A stretch of DNA of 14,816 nt from Gammaproteobacteria bacterium (GTDB lineage Bacteria > Pseudomonadota > Gammaproteobacteria > HK1): NCBI GenBank assembly GCA_022822245.1, contig JAJECB010000021.1, forward strand, positions 1-14,816, in the 5' to 3' direction. This document shows, in pieces, positions 1-7,832 of this stretch; within the stretch, counting starts at the first letter, position 1, and each line of letters starts with the position of its first letter. The translations under genes and the position numbers were made by a program. The notes beneath the pieces were generated by a model. That model was given only the letters and a program-made list of their open reading frames with translations, did not search any database and was not told the DNA's origin.

Positions 1-684
1 AGCCTGCACGCGAGCGATCCGCAGTTGGTGCCGGAGTCGAATCTGCGCTTCGCCCTCTCGGCCGCGCTGATCGCGAGCGTGTACCTGGGCGATGCGCTGA
101 GCTTCTCGGTCTACGCGATGGCGTCACAGCCCGCGCTCCACGACCGGATCCGGAGCGAGGCCGACGCCCTGTTCGAAAACGGCGATCCGGAGGCCGAGGA
201 CTTCGACCCGTCCAACATTGACGTCACCCATCGCTTCGTCATGGAGTGCCTCCGGATGTATCCGATCGTCCCGATGTCCATGCGAGACGTGATGAACTCG
301 TTTGCCGTCGAGGGCTACGAGATACCGGTGGGGAAGCAGGTCTACATAGCCCAGACGGCCACGCATTTCATGGACGACATCTTCCCGGACCCCTTCTCGT
401 TCGATATAGACCGCTATCAGCCTCCCCGCAGCGAGCACCGCAGTCCCGGATACGCGCCGTACGGGCTGGGCACGCACCGGTGCCTCGGCTCGCGGTGGAT
501 GGATCTGCAACTGGCCGTCAACCTGCTGCTGATCGCGCACTACTTCACCCTCGAGGTGTCCCCCGCGAACTACGAGCTCCGGTTCAGCCCGCTTCCGTCG
601 ATGAAGCCGAGCAAGAAGCTCAAGTTCCGCATCGCGGAGCAGAAGCGCGAGCTACCCGCCGGGCAGTTGGCGAGCGAGAAGTAA
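1..684 (+). CDS. Cytochrome P450, C-terminal part (5' end outside window)
   Basis: The frame is open from base 1, so only the last 227 residues are present; the first ATG in this frame would lie in the middle of the domain. Numbering from base 1, the K-helix ExxR motif is E82-C-L-R85. The haem-binding loop is Y154-G-L-G-T-H-R-C161-L-G, with Cys161 as the axial thiolate and Tyr in place of the usual Phe. The family carries out haem-dependent oxidation, usually monooxygenation with electrons from a ferredoxin or reductase. No redox partner is in the window, so the substrate and partner cannot be named. The I-helix segment (about residues 21-44) lacks the usual Gly-x-Asp/Glu-Thr oxygen-activation motif. 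The next gene converges on it. Confidence 0.93.
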   Translation, partial: SLHASDPQLVPESNLRFALSAALIASVYLGDALSFSVYAMASQPALHDRIRSEADALFENGDPEAEDFDPSNIDVTHRFVMECLRMYPIVPMSMRDVMNSFAVEGYEIPVGKQVYIAQTATHFMDDIFPDPFSFDIDRYQPPRSEHRSPGYAPYGLGTHRCLGSRWMDLQLAVNLLLIAHYFTLEVSPANYELRFSPLPSMKPSKKLKFRIAEQKRELPAGQLASEK

Positions 685-714
685 ACGGGCAGACACCCGG
701 ATTGCCATTGCTCA

Positions 715-738
715 AGCCCGGCGGATGTGCCGCGGGCT
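715..738. terminator. Terminator-like hairpin between convergent genes
   Basis: AGCCCG-g-CGG pairs with CCGCGGGCT around a 5-base loop (ATGTG), giving a 9-bp GC-rich stem with one bulged G. It lies 30 bases after the P450 stop and in the convergent gap before the LolA-like gene. There is no T-run on either side, so a Rho-independent role is only possible. Confidence 0.35.
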
Positions 739-866
739 GCGAGCATTGCCTGACCGACTGCTTCGCGACGCAGACGGCTCGGAGCGCTGGTGGATGAAGG
801 CCGACATGGAGCGCGGCGGGGTTCTGCCCCACATCGCCCGCCGTCGCAGCGGTGCCCCGCCCGACG

Positions 867-1685
867 CTACCGCTGCCGCCGGAGCGCCGTCTTGGTGAAG
901 TCGCCGGCGTCGAGGTCGGTCCCGAACTCGTAGTCCGACCAGAGCAGCACGGTGCTCTTTCCCGTGAGATGGTTCGTCATCGTCAGCTTGCTGCCCCGCC
1001 AGAAGCGATCGAGGTACTTCTCGTAGTCCTCGACGACCATCGTCTTGAGATGCGCGCCCCTGCGGTCGAAGTACTGGATCTGCATGGTGCGAAGCTCATC
1101 GCGATCGAGCCAGACCAGTTGCCGGGAGTACCCCGAATCCCGGCCGACCGGGATACGCTCGGAAACGGTGCACTCCAGTTCGCCGCAGGGCTCGTCGCGC
1201 AGGAACCGGTGAGTGTATTTCTCCACCTCGGAGGCGCCCATGTCCTCGTAGGAGAACTCGCTGCCCATGAAGGAGCCGGACTGGTTGGAGGAACTGATGC
1301 GCTTGACCCGTTTCAGGGCGGGAAGATAGAGCCACTGGTCGTCCGCCTCGGTCTTGTGGGCGTGGACGAGAAACGCGGTGCCCTTCACGTCGCGCGGGCG
1401 GTCGAACACGAACATGGTTCGATCGCCGTCGTCCTCGACTTCGATGACCTTCAGGCGAATCTCGCGCCGGCTTTCCTGTCCCCGCTTGTTGCGCAGGATC
1501 ATCGCCAGGCTTGCCGTGAAATTGCCGAAACCCTTCTGGCGTTCGCGGGCTTCGGTCGCGATCCGGAGCCCGGTTTCCTCGGCGCTGTCCGCGTGGCCGG
1601 TCGACGGCCCCGCCGCCCAGACAAGAGCGGCGAGAAAGATCCCGTGCAGCGCGAGCATCGGGCGGGAGAGGGAGGAACGAATCAC
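867..1685 (-). CDS. Outer-membrane lipoprotein-sorting (LolA-like) periplasmic protein
   Basis: A 272-residue protein of the LolA-like family usually annotated as outer membrane lipoprotein-sorting protein. The conserved core Q-W-L-Y-L-P-A-L-K-R-V-K-R-I, then S-G-S-F-M-G-S-E-F-S-Y-E-D-M, spans residues 117-149 and is the hallmark of the version found beside MMPL/RND exporters. The N-terminus is a signal peptide: Arg near the start, a hydrophobic stretch at about residues 11-28, and a likely cleavage after about Ala32 (GHA-DS). The mature protein should therefore be periplasmic. C167 and C172 could form a disulfide. I chose the GTG start at 1685 because AGGAG lies 6 bases upstream and the signal peptide follows directly. 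The reading frame continues upstream to a TTG at 1913, but that extension is Arg/Gly/Pro-rich and unlike the family. It probably carries a lipid or lipoprotein cargo for the exporter encoded upstream; the cargo is unknown. Confidence 0.88.
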   Translation of the reverse strand: MIRSSLSRPMLALHGIFLAALVWAAGPSTGHADSAEETGLRIATEARERQKGFGNFTASLAMILRNKRGQESRREIRLKVIEVEDDGDRTMFVFDRPRDVKGTAFLVHAHKTEADDQWLYLPALKRVKRISSSNQSGSFMGSEFSYEDMGASEVEKYTHRFLRDEPCGELECTVSERIPVGRDSGYSRQLVWLDRDELRTMQIQYFDRRGAHLKTMVVEDYEKYLDRFWRGSKLTMTNHLTGKSTVLLWSDYEFGTDLDAGDFTKTALRRQR

Positions 1686-1691
1686 CGTCTG

Positions 1692-1696
1692 CTCCT
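1692..1696 (-). promoter_or_regulatory. Ribosome binding site deciding the GTG start of the LolA-like gene
   Basis: The minus strand reads AGGAG followed by 6 bases and GTG (1683-1685). The ATG nine codons further in, at 1658, is preceded only by pyrimidine-rich sequence, which favours the GTG. Confidence 0.6.
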
Positions 1697-1993
1697 GTCG
1701 GTGGCCATCACAACGGAGCGGGGAAAGCGGGAAATCACCGGCGGTGCACGGGAAGCGACGGGACCGTGTCATCTCCTTCCCCTTCCCCGGACCCTCTTCG
1801 TGCATGCTAGCACGACTCTCGCCCCGGACCGGCGAGCGCGGGCCGGGACGCGCGGCGCCCCGACCACCCGAACCGGACTCCTCGAAGGGTCCCGAGCCTT
1901 GCAGATGAGTCAAGTTTGCAAAGCGGTTTCTTGAACGAGGCGTACGAGGCTGCTTCCGACTGGACGCTCCCCGGGCTTGCGAGAAGTCGGGTG

Positions 1994-2027
1994 GCTGCGA
2001 ACATGTCTCGTTGGTCCGAGACGCAGC
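1994..2027 (-). terminator. Nested inverted repeat downstream of the exporter gene
   Basis: GTCTCG (2005-2010) pairs with CGAGAC (2017-2022) around a 6-base loop. Outside it, GCTGC (1994-1998) pairs with GCAGC (2023-2027), with a 6-base bulge on one side. It lies about 40 bases after the exporter stop on the minus strand. There is no T-run, so it could be an attenuator, a processing hairpin or chance. Confidence 0.3.
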
Positions 2028-2067
2028 TTCGCCAGGTCCATGGCATCGAACCGCGCGGGTCCGATCG

Positions 2068-4389
2068 CTACGCGCGCCGGAGGCGGGATCGGATCTCCTC
2101 GGTCGTTTCCCTGGTCCCGTCGAGCGCCATCAGCAGGGGCGGGAGGAACAGGAAGTCCGCCACCAGGGCGACGACGACGGTGATCCCGACCAGCAGACCG
2201 AGCGCCTGGTTGGTCGCCATCCCCGACGCTCCGAACACCATGAACCCCAGCGCGAACACGATGGTGGTCGCCACCAGCGCCTTGCCCACGAAGTGAAAGG
2301 CGGACTGCACCGATTCCGACGGCAGCTTCCCGCTCTTCCTGGCGCTCACGTACTTGGTCATGAAGTGGATCGTGTCGTCCACGATGATGCCGAACGCGAT
2401 GGCGGTAACGACCGACGCCGCGACCCCCACCTCTCCCACCACGTATCCCCACAGGCCCATCGCCATGGCGGCCGGAGCGAAGTTGGGCACCAGGCTGATC
2501 ACGCCGAGCCGCACGCTCCTGAAGATGAGGAGCAGGAGCAGGGACACGATGGCCATCGCGACGATGGTGCCGAGCAACATGCCTTCGATGTTCCTCTGAA
2601 TCGATCGAGCCCCGACGACCGCAACCCCCGTGGCCCCCGTTTCCAGGCCGGGAGCGTTCTCGCGGAACCAGGCTTGCGCGCGCTCGTCGAGCTCGATTTT
2701 CTCGCGGGTGGAGAGGCTCTTCAGCACGACCGTCACCCGCGTTGCCGCCCGGTCGACATCGATGAGATTGTTGAGGTCCCGGCCGACCGGAAGAGAGAAC
2801 TCGTAGAGCAGCAGATACTGTGCGGCGAGGTCGGAGTCGTCCGGAAGCACGTGGTAATCCGGATCGTCGCCGTGCAGGTTCCGGTTCAGGCGCTTCATGA
2901 TGTCGGAAACGCCAAAGACATGGGCCACTTCCGGCTGCGCCCGATACCACTCGGCAAAGGCATCGACCCGGCGCAGGAATCCGATATCCGTGACGCCGCC
3001 CTCTCGCCCGGAATCGAGCGAGTACTCGTACGTCTCGACCCCGGTGAAGTTCTCGCTGATGAAGTCCGTGGACCGCCGGAACTCGTAGCTCTCGTCCAGA
3101 AGCTCCAGCCAGTTCTCCTTGAGCTCGATCCGCGAAATGCCGGCGACGAGCACGACCGTGACAACCGCGAAGCCGCACAGCAGGGGCGTGCGCCAGTAGA
3201 CGACGAACCGGCCCAGACGATCGAAGGGATCCGTTTGCCCCTCGCGCAACGGCCGGACCCGCAGGGGCACGACCGACAGGAAGGCGGGGAGAAGGGTCAC
3301 CGAGTAGACGAAGGCGCAGAGAGCGCCGAAGGCGACGATGTTGCCCATGACCTTGAACGGCGGCATCTCCGCGAAGTTCAGGCTCAAGAAACCGATCGCG
3401 GTCGTGAGCGAGGTAAGGAACACCGGCCACGCGTTGATCTCGAGGGAATGCGCGGCCGCCTGGCCGCGGTCCATTCCTTGGCGCAGACCCGCCGCCATTC
3501 CCTCGATGACATGGACGGAATGCGCGACGGTGACGGCCATCAGGACGAAGAGCGCCGCCGCGCTCTCCCCGAACAGCTTCATGCCGGTCCAGCCCGTGAA
3601 CCCCAGGGCGGAGAGCATGACCGCGATCATCATCAGGAGAATCGCGACCGTTCCCCATATCGAGCGCAGCAGAACGACGGCGACGAGCAGCATCGTCCCG
3701 AGCGCGATGGGAGCGAGGATCGCGGTTTCCTCGTTGATCGCGTCGCGCATGGCGCGATTGAGGACGAGCTCGCCGGTAAGGTGGTACTCGAACGCCGGGC
3801 GCTTCTCCCGCGCCTCGGCGGCAGTGGCGGAGAGGAAGTCGGTAACCTCCTGTTTCCCGAGCTGCCGATCCTCGGGGAGCGCGACACTCACCACCAGTCC
3901 GGCGACCCGGCCGTCCCGGGACACGAAGCGCCCGGCGATCTCCTCGGCGCCGAGCGCGATTCTCTCGATCCGTTCGAGGTCGTCGTCGCTCAACGATCCC
4001 GCGTCGTCGACAAGCGGCTCGACAATCAGCTCGTCCTCGCGGCCTTCGCTGTGCGAGTAGTTCGTGATGGAATCGACGCGGGTCACATAAGGTGTTTGCC
4101 AGAGCTGCTCGGTCAGCTCTTCGAGGGCGACGAGCGCTTCGCGCGTGAAGATGGTGCCCTCAATCGGTGCCATGGCGACGAGCGCCGCATCGGAGAGCGC
4201 GTAGGTGTCCTCGAGCCGTTCGAGGGCGACGATGTGCGGGTCGTCCGCGCTGAAGTGGTTCCGGACGTCGACGTCGACCTCGACGAGGTGCCGCAAGCCC
4301 ACGGCGAGGGCGAGCATGACCAGCAGGGAGAGCACAATGGTCAGCCATCGCCGACCCGTCACGAGCGCAATGCAGGATTCGAGACTCAT
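2068..4389 (-). CDS. RND-superfamily (MMPL-type) exporter
   Basis: A 773-residue inner-membrane transporter with the internal duplication of RND/MMPL exporters. TM1 is at about residues 15-32, then a large periplasmic domain (33-220), then TM2-TM6 (about 222-374). The second half repeats this with TM7 at about 402-420, a periplasmic domain (421-602) and TM8-TM12 (about 604-752). TM10 carries the proton-relay motif D671-D672-T-I-H675. The matching TM4 site reads A289-H290-S-V-H293, so the acidic residue is missing there. Neighbouring LolA-like protein suggests export of a lipid or hydrophobic molecule to the outer membrane, powered by the proton gradient; this is inferred from family pairing. 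It starts at ATG 4389, with GGGAG about 13 bases upstream, a rather long spacing. It is divergent from the Rieske oxygenase gene. Confidence 0.9.
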   Translation of the reverse strand: MSLESCIALVTGRRWLTIVLSLLVMLALAVGLRHLVEVDVDVRNHFSADDPHIVALERLEDTYALSDAALVAMAPIEGTIFTREALVALEELTEQLWQTPYVTRVDSITNYSHSEGREDELIVEPLVDDAGSLSDDDLERIERIALGAEEIAGRFVSRDGRVAGLVVSVALPEDRQLGKQEVTDFLSATAAEAREKRPAFEYHLTGELVLNRAMRDAINEETAILAPIALGTMLLVAVVLLRSIWGTVAILLMMIAVMLSALGFTGWTGMKLFGESAAALFVLMAVTVAHSVHVIEGMAAGLRQGMDRGQAAAHSLEINAWPVFLTSLTTAIGFLSLNFAEMPPFKVMGNIVAFGALCAFVYSVTLLPAFLSVVPLRVRPLREGQTDPFDRLGRFVVYWRTPLLCGFAVVTVVLVAGISRIELKENWLELLDESYEFRRSTDFISENFTGVETYEYSLDSGREGGVTDIGFLRRVDAFAEWYRAQPEVAHVFGVSDIMKRLNRNLHGDDPDYHVLPDDSDLAAQYLLLYEFSLPVGRDLNNLIDVDRAATRVTVVLKSLSTREKIELDERAQAWFRENAPGLETGATGVAVVGARSIQRNIEGMLLGTIVAMAIVSLLLLLIFRSVRLGVISLVPNFAPAAMAMGLWGYVVGEVGVAASVVTAIAFGIIVDDTIHFMTKYVSARKSGKLPSESVQSAFHFVGKALVATTIVFALGFMVFGASGMATNQALGLLVGITVVVALVADFLFLPPLLMALDGTRETTEEIRSRLRRA

Positions 4390-4549
4390 CTCGACGACCC
4401 GTCTCCCGATGCCGTAGCCACGGTCTTCGGATGATACATGGACCGCCTCGAATCGAAGCGCTTGCTCAAGGCCGCCCGTTCCTGACGATGGAAACTCCCG
4501 CTACCATGGGAGAGCGGTTCCGGAGATTCCGAATCGCGGGAGTCAATTC
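4390..4549. promoter_or_regulatory. Divergent intergenic region, exporter / Rieske oxygenase
   Basis: This 160-base region must hold the promoters for the exporter (-) and the Rieske-GS pair (+). It includes CTCCC (4495-4499) and GGGAG (4508-4512) as an inverted repeat with an 8-base spacer. GGGAG at 4538-4542 lies 7 bases before ATG 4550 and serves as the Rieske gene's ribosome binding site. I could not pick out a clear -35/-10 pair. Confidence 0.45.
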
Positions 4550-5866
4550 ATGGTCAGCCAGGAGCTCAACGAGCGGCTCACCCGCACCGGCCGGGGCCGG
4601 CCCGCCGGAGAGGTGCTGCGCCGATACTGGCAGCCTGCCGCCCTCGTCGAGGAACTGGCCGGCGAGCGCCCGGTGGTGCCGGTGACGCTGCTCGGCGAGC
4701 GGCTCGTCCTCTTTCGCGACAACGAGGGCGAGCTGGGTCTCATCGGCCGGCACTGCCTGCACCGCGGCGCGGATCTCTGCTTCGGGCGCCGCGAAGACAA
4801 CGGCCTTCGCTGCCCGTTCCACGGCTGGCACTATGACCGCAACGGCCAGTGCGTCGAACAACCGGGCGAGCCCGAGGGTTCGCGGATGTACCGGCGGATC
4901 CGGACGACCTCCTATCCGGTCGTCGAGAAGAACGGCATCGTCTTTGCGTACATGGGCCCGGACGAGCCGCCCGGCTTTCCGAATTTCGACTGTTTCCGGG
5001 CGCCTGAAAGCCATGTTTTCGCGTTCAAGGGCCTGTGGGAGTGCAACTGGCTGCAGGCGCTCGAGATCGGCATCGACCCTGCCCATGCCTCCTTCCTGCA
5101 TCGCTTCCTCGAGGACGAAGATCCGGAGGACGGCTACGGCAAGCAGTTCCGCGACCACGCGGCCGACACCGACCTGCCGATGACCCGGCTATTGCGCGAG
5201 CACCCGCGTCCCGAGATCCGGGTCGAGGAGACCGATTTCGGCCTCAGGCTGACCGCCCTCCGGCACCTGGACAACGGCTACACCCACGTGCGCGTCACGA
5301 ACCAGATCTTCCCCGGGGCCATCTGCATCCCGATGAGCCGCGAGATGACGATCACCCAGTGGCACGTGCCCGTCGATGACGAGAGCTGTTACTGGTACTC
5401 GTTGTTCACGAGCTTCGACGAACCGGTCGACAAGAAGGTGATGCGCGAGCAGCGGCTGAAGGAGCACCGCCTGCCCGACTATGCGCCGCTTGCGAACCGG
5501 CGCAACCGCTACCGATTCGATCCGGAAGAGCAGGCCACCCTGACCTGGACGGGAATGGGGCTCGACATCAACGTGCACGACCAGTGGGCGGTCGAGGGCA
5601 TGGGTCCGATCCAGGATCGAACCCGGGAACACCTGGGCTGGACCGACGTGGGCATCGTCCGGTACCGCAGGATGCTGAGGGCGGCGATGGAGGCAGTGGC
5701 CGGGAACGACGAGACGGCCTTGCCGATGCGGGGCGGCGTCGACGTGTCGAGGATCGTCGGGCCGGTGTCCAACGACGCCATTGCGGAAACCGCCGATTGG
5801 GAGGCCGCGAGCATGCGCGTGGACCGCGAGCGCCGCGCCGCGTGCCATTGGGACGCGTCGGTCTAG
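4550..5866 (+). CDS. Rieske [2Fe-2S] non-haem iron oxygenase, alpha subunit
   Basis: A 438-residue aromatic-ring-hydroxylating-type oxygenase subunit, close in layout to the phthalate 4,5-dioxygenase group. The Rieske domain binds [2Fe-2S] through C69-x-H71 and C88-x2-H91. The catalytic domain shows N166-x2-Q169-x2-E172-x3-D176-x2-H179-x4-H184. H179 and H184 are the iron ligands and D176 the bridging acid between Rieske and iron sites. The third ligand is probably D356, in a stretch (G-P-I-Q-D-R-T-R-E-H-L) characteristic of the phthalate-dioxygenase-like group. The family uses O2 and two electrons to hydroxylate or demethylate small molecules. No reductase or ferredoxin is encoded nearby. It has a good ribosome binding site and is followed after 6 bases by the GS-like gene, so the two are probably co-translated. 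The substrate is unknown; the partner suggests an amine or amide. Confidence 0.92.
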   Translation: MVSQELNERLTRTGRGRPAGEVLRRYWQPAALVEELAGERPVVPVTLLGERLVLFRDNEGELGLIGRHCLHRGADLCFGRREDNGLRCPFHGWHYDRNGQCVEQPGEPEGSRMYRRIRTTSYPVVEKNGIVFAYMGPDEPPGFPNFDCFRAPESHVFAFKGLWECNWLQALEIGIDPAHASFLHRFLEDEDPEDGYGKQFRDHAADTDLPMTRLLREHPRPEIRVEETDFGLRLTALRHLDNGYTHVRVTNQIFPGAICIPMSREMTITQWHVPVDDESCYWYSLFTSFDEPVDKKVMREQRLKEHRLPDYAPLANRRNRYRFDPEEQATLTWTGMGLDINVHDQWAVEGMGPIQDRTREHLGWTDVGIVRYRRMLRAAMEAVAGNDETALPMRGGVDVSRIVGPVSNDAIAETADWEAASMRVDRERRAACHWDASV

Positions 5867-5872
5867 CCGGGT

Positions 5873-7321
5873 ATGGGAGGCGTAGAAGAGAGGATCCGGG
5901 CTGGCGCGCTCGCGCGATACGGGGCGTATCCCGGGGAGGAGCTCGCCCGCGCGGCGGAGACGGTCGCCGCGGTCGAGGCCGGGGGGATCGAGACCGTCCG
6001 CATGGTCTTCGCCGATCCCCACGGCATATTGCGCGGCAAGACGATCACCGCGGAAGCGCTGGCCGACGCCTTCGCTTCCGGCATCCGCGCCACTTCCACC
6101 CTGCTCCTCAAGGACGTCTCGCACCGGACGGTGTTTCCGGTCTGGTCCGACACCGGCGATGCGCCGATGCGCGGGGCAAGCGATCTCCTGCTGGTGCCCG
6201 TGCCGGGCACCTTCCGCCGGCTGCCCTGGTCCCCGCACTCCGCGCTCATCCATTGCGACGTGGCGATGCCTTCGGGGGAGCCCGTCTCCTTCGCCTCGCG
6301 CCGAATCCTCCGCGCCGCCTGCGACCGGCTTTCCGAACGGGACCTGCGGGCGGTCATGGGGCTGGAGGTGGAGTTCCAGGTCTACGAGGTCACCGATCCG
6401 GCGCGCGAACACGCCGACACCACCATGCCGGCCCGCCCTCCGGCGACGCGCGCGCTGAACCGGGGGTACCAGTACCTGACCGAGACCCGCTACGGCGAGT
6501 CCGAGCCGCTTCTCGATACGCTCCGGCGCGCCGCGCAGTCCATGGGCATGCCGGTTCGCAGCGTCGAGATCGAGATGGGGCCGAGCCAGTTCGAGTTCAC
6601 CTTCGCCCCCGGCGATCCCATGACGATCGCGGACATGGCCGTCAATTTCCGAACGATGGTCAAGGAGGTCTGCCACCGCGAGGGGCTCCTCGCCTCGTTC
6701 ATGGCGAGGCCGAGGCTCCCCAACGCGGCGAGCAACGGCTGGCATATCCACCAGTCGGTGACCGATGCGAACGGACGGAACCTCTTCACCTCCGGGGCGG
6801 AGGGCGAGCTGACCCCCACCGCCGGCGCCTGGATTGCCGGGCTCCTGCGTCATGCCGCGGCCTCCTGCATTGCGACTACGCCGACCGTGAACGGCTACAA
6901 GCGCTACACCGCCTATCAGTTGGCGCCCAACCGCATCGGCTGGGGCGAGGACAACCGCGGCGCCATGCTGCGCGCGCTCCTCGCGCCCGGAGATCCGGCG
7001 AGCCGGGTGGAGAACCGCGCGGCCGACAGCACCGCCAACCCGTACTTCGCGCTCGCCTTCCAGATCCTCTCGGGGCTGGACGGGCTGGAGAACGGCCTTA
7101 CCCCGCCGCCGCCCAGTGCCAACCCCTATGACGATGACGCCGAGCTCCTGCCCCGCAGTCTGCTCGCCGCCATCGAGCGTTTCGAGGGGTCGGAGATGTA
7201 CCGCGCCGCCCTCGGAGACGAGTTCGTGTCCTATCTCACCCGGCTCAAGCGCGCCGAGTGGGACCGCTACCTCATGACCGTCTCGGAATGGGAGCACATG
7301 GAGTACTTCACCGCCTTCTGA
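5873..7321 (+). CDS. Glutamine-synthetase-like ligase (probable gamma-glutamyl-amine synthetase type)
   Basis: A full-length 482-residue GS-fold protein with all signature blocks: G-L-E-V-E-F (163-168), E-I-E-M-G-P-S-Q-F-E-F (232-242), the N-G-W-H-I-H-Q-S block (288-295), N-G-Y-K-R-Y (340-345), then R378-x-E380-x-R382 and the A-N-P-Y-F segment. The N-terminal D-P-H-G-I-L-R-G-K (48-56) is typical of non-biosynthetic members such as PuuA, IpuC and the aniline-pathway AtdA1. These join glutamate to an amine through gamma-glutamyl phosphate, using ATP. No conserved tyrosine adenylylation motif is apparent near the C-terminus. In block three, Trp replaces the usual Met. Coupling to a Rieske oxygenase favours an amine-activating role over nitrogen assimilation, but the substrate is inferred from context only. 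The start at 5873 has a weak ribosome binding site, consistent with translational coupling. Confidence 0.9.
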   Translation: MGGVEERIRAGALARYGAYPGEELARAAETVAAVEAGGIETVRMVFADPHGILRGKTITAEALADAFASGIRATSTLLLKDVSHRTVFPVWSDTGDAPMRGASDLLLVPVPGTFRRLPWSPHSALIHCDVAMPSGEPVSFASRRILRAACDRLSERDLRAVMGLEVEFQVYEVTDPAREHADTTMPARPPATRALNRGYQYLTETRYGESEPLLDTLRRAAQSMGMPVRSVEIEMGPSQFEFTFAPGDPMTIADMAVNFRTMVKEVCHREGLLASFMARPRLPNAASNGWHIHQSVTDANGRNLFTSGAEGELTPTAGAWIAGLLRHAAASCIATTPTVNGYKRYTAYQLAPNRIGWGEDNRGAMLRALLAPGDPASRVENRAADSTANPYFALAFQILSGLDGLENGLTPPPPSANPYDDDAELLPRSLLAAIERFEGSEMYRAALGDEFVSYLTRLKRAEWDRYLMTVSEWEHMEYFTAF

Positions 7322-7322
7322 A

Positions 7323-7344
7323 CGGCTCGGGTTGCCGAGGTCCG
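7323..7344 (+). terminator. Hairpin right after the GS-like gene
   Basis: CTCGG (7326-7330) pairs with CCGAG (7335-7339) around GTTG, extended by CGG (7323-7325) with CCG (7342-7344) across a 2-base bulge. It begins 2 bases after the stop codon, where a terminator for the Rieske-GS unit would be expected. It has no T-run. Confidence 0.4.
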
Positions 7345-7544
7345 TGGCCGGGCCAGGAGGCGGAACCAGGTCACGTCGCCACTGACTACGCCGTCAGTGA
7401 AGGGTCGTCTTTCAACCGGTTCCGCGACGAAAGCTCGGCACAAGGCAGGGTCCCGTTCAAGATGCTCGTCATCGAGGTAGCTGGGAAGAAACCTCTTGAA
7501 ATCGTCCAGGGTTTCCGCCGTGGCTGAGGCGATGGTTCGCGACT

Positions 7545-7832
7545 TCAGCCGAGCCTTGAACGATCGCCGCGCTGGTCCCATACCCGCAACACCTCGATGC
7601 GGTCATCCACCACCCGGTAGATGAAGGAGAAGGGCGGGCGGGGAATCGGGAACTCCCGTACGCCAGCCATCCCTTCGACGAGGTGTCCGACCAGCGGGTT
7701 GCCCTGGACCACGCGGGAGGCTCGGATGTACTGCTCGGCGGCGCGTTTGGCGCCACCGGGAAAGACGCGAGCGTAGTACGTGCGCATCCACAGCAGATCG
7801 GTTCGGGTGGACGGCAGGAAGACAAGGTTCAT
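7545..7832 (-). CDS. ParE/RelE-family toxin
   Basis: A 95-residue protein with the ParE/RelE fold pattern. An N-terminal helical pair (about 8-42) contains F-L-P-S and R-A-A-E-Q-Y-I. A beta-sheet half follows, with G-V-R-E-F-P-I (57-63), F-S-F-I-Y-R-V (68-74) and the C-terminal I-E-V-L-R-V-W-D-Q-R (79-88). ParE-type toxins poison DNA gyrase and RelE-type toxins cleave mRNA on the ribosome. The sequence looks more ParE-like, but the target is not proven. Its ATG (7832-7830) overlaps the antitoxin TGA as ATGA, so its translation probably depends on the antitoxin being translated first. It converges on the GS-like gene. Confidence 0.85.
   Translation of the reverse strand: MNLVFLPSTRTDLLWMRTYYARVFPGGAKRAAEQYIRASRVVQGNPLVGHLVEGMAGVREFPIPRPPFSFIYRVVDDRIEVLRVWDQRGDRSRLG

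Larger units (their letters stand above)
1686..2067. other. 382-base gap between exporter and LolA-like gene; no convincing gene
   Basis: This gap separates two same-strand genes that are usually closely linked. I see no protein in it with family-like sequence. It contains a possible hairpin (1994-2027) just after the exporter gene, and the ribosome binding site of the LolA-like gene at its other end. No strong sigma-70 promoter is evident on the minus strand. The length suggests that the LolA-like gene may have its own promoter. Confidence 0.5.

Noticed and set aside
1686..1913. N-terminal extension of the LolA-like protein from a TTG at 1913
   Set aside because: The extension would bury the signal peptide 76 residues inside the protein and is low-complexity, whereas GTG 1685 has a well-spaced AGGAG.
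852..1934. A 360-residue plus-strand reading frame antisense to the LolA-like gene
   Set aside because: No recognisable domain, and the opposite strand has a clear signal peptide and family motifs.
1807..2046. A 79-residue frame in the exporter/LolA-like gap
   Set aside because: No motif, no signal peptide and no ribosome binding site; Arg/Ser-rich as expected by chance.
1910..3658. A 582-residue minus-strand reading frame overlapping the exporter
   Set aside because: Arg-rich, low-complexity translation with no family-like segments, overlapping the clearly real MMPL gene in another frame; typical GC-rich shadow.
2011..4434. An 807-residue plus-strand reading frame antisense to the exporter
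   Set aside because: Composition rich in Asp, Glu, Arg and His without motifs; it is the antisense shadow of a long GC-rich gene.
5189..7297. A 702-residue minus-strand reading frame antisense to the Rieske and GS-like genes
   Set aside because: It spans two real genes antisense and reads as His/Arg/Gly-rich shadow sequence.
7267..7581. A 104-residue minus-strand reading frame after the toxin gene
   Set aside because: It overlaps the end of the GS-like gene antisense, has no motif I recognise and no good ribosome binding site.
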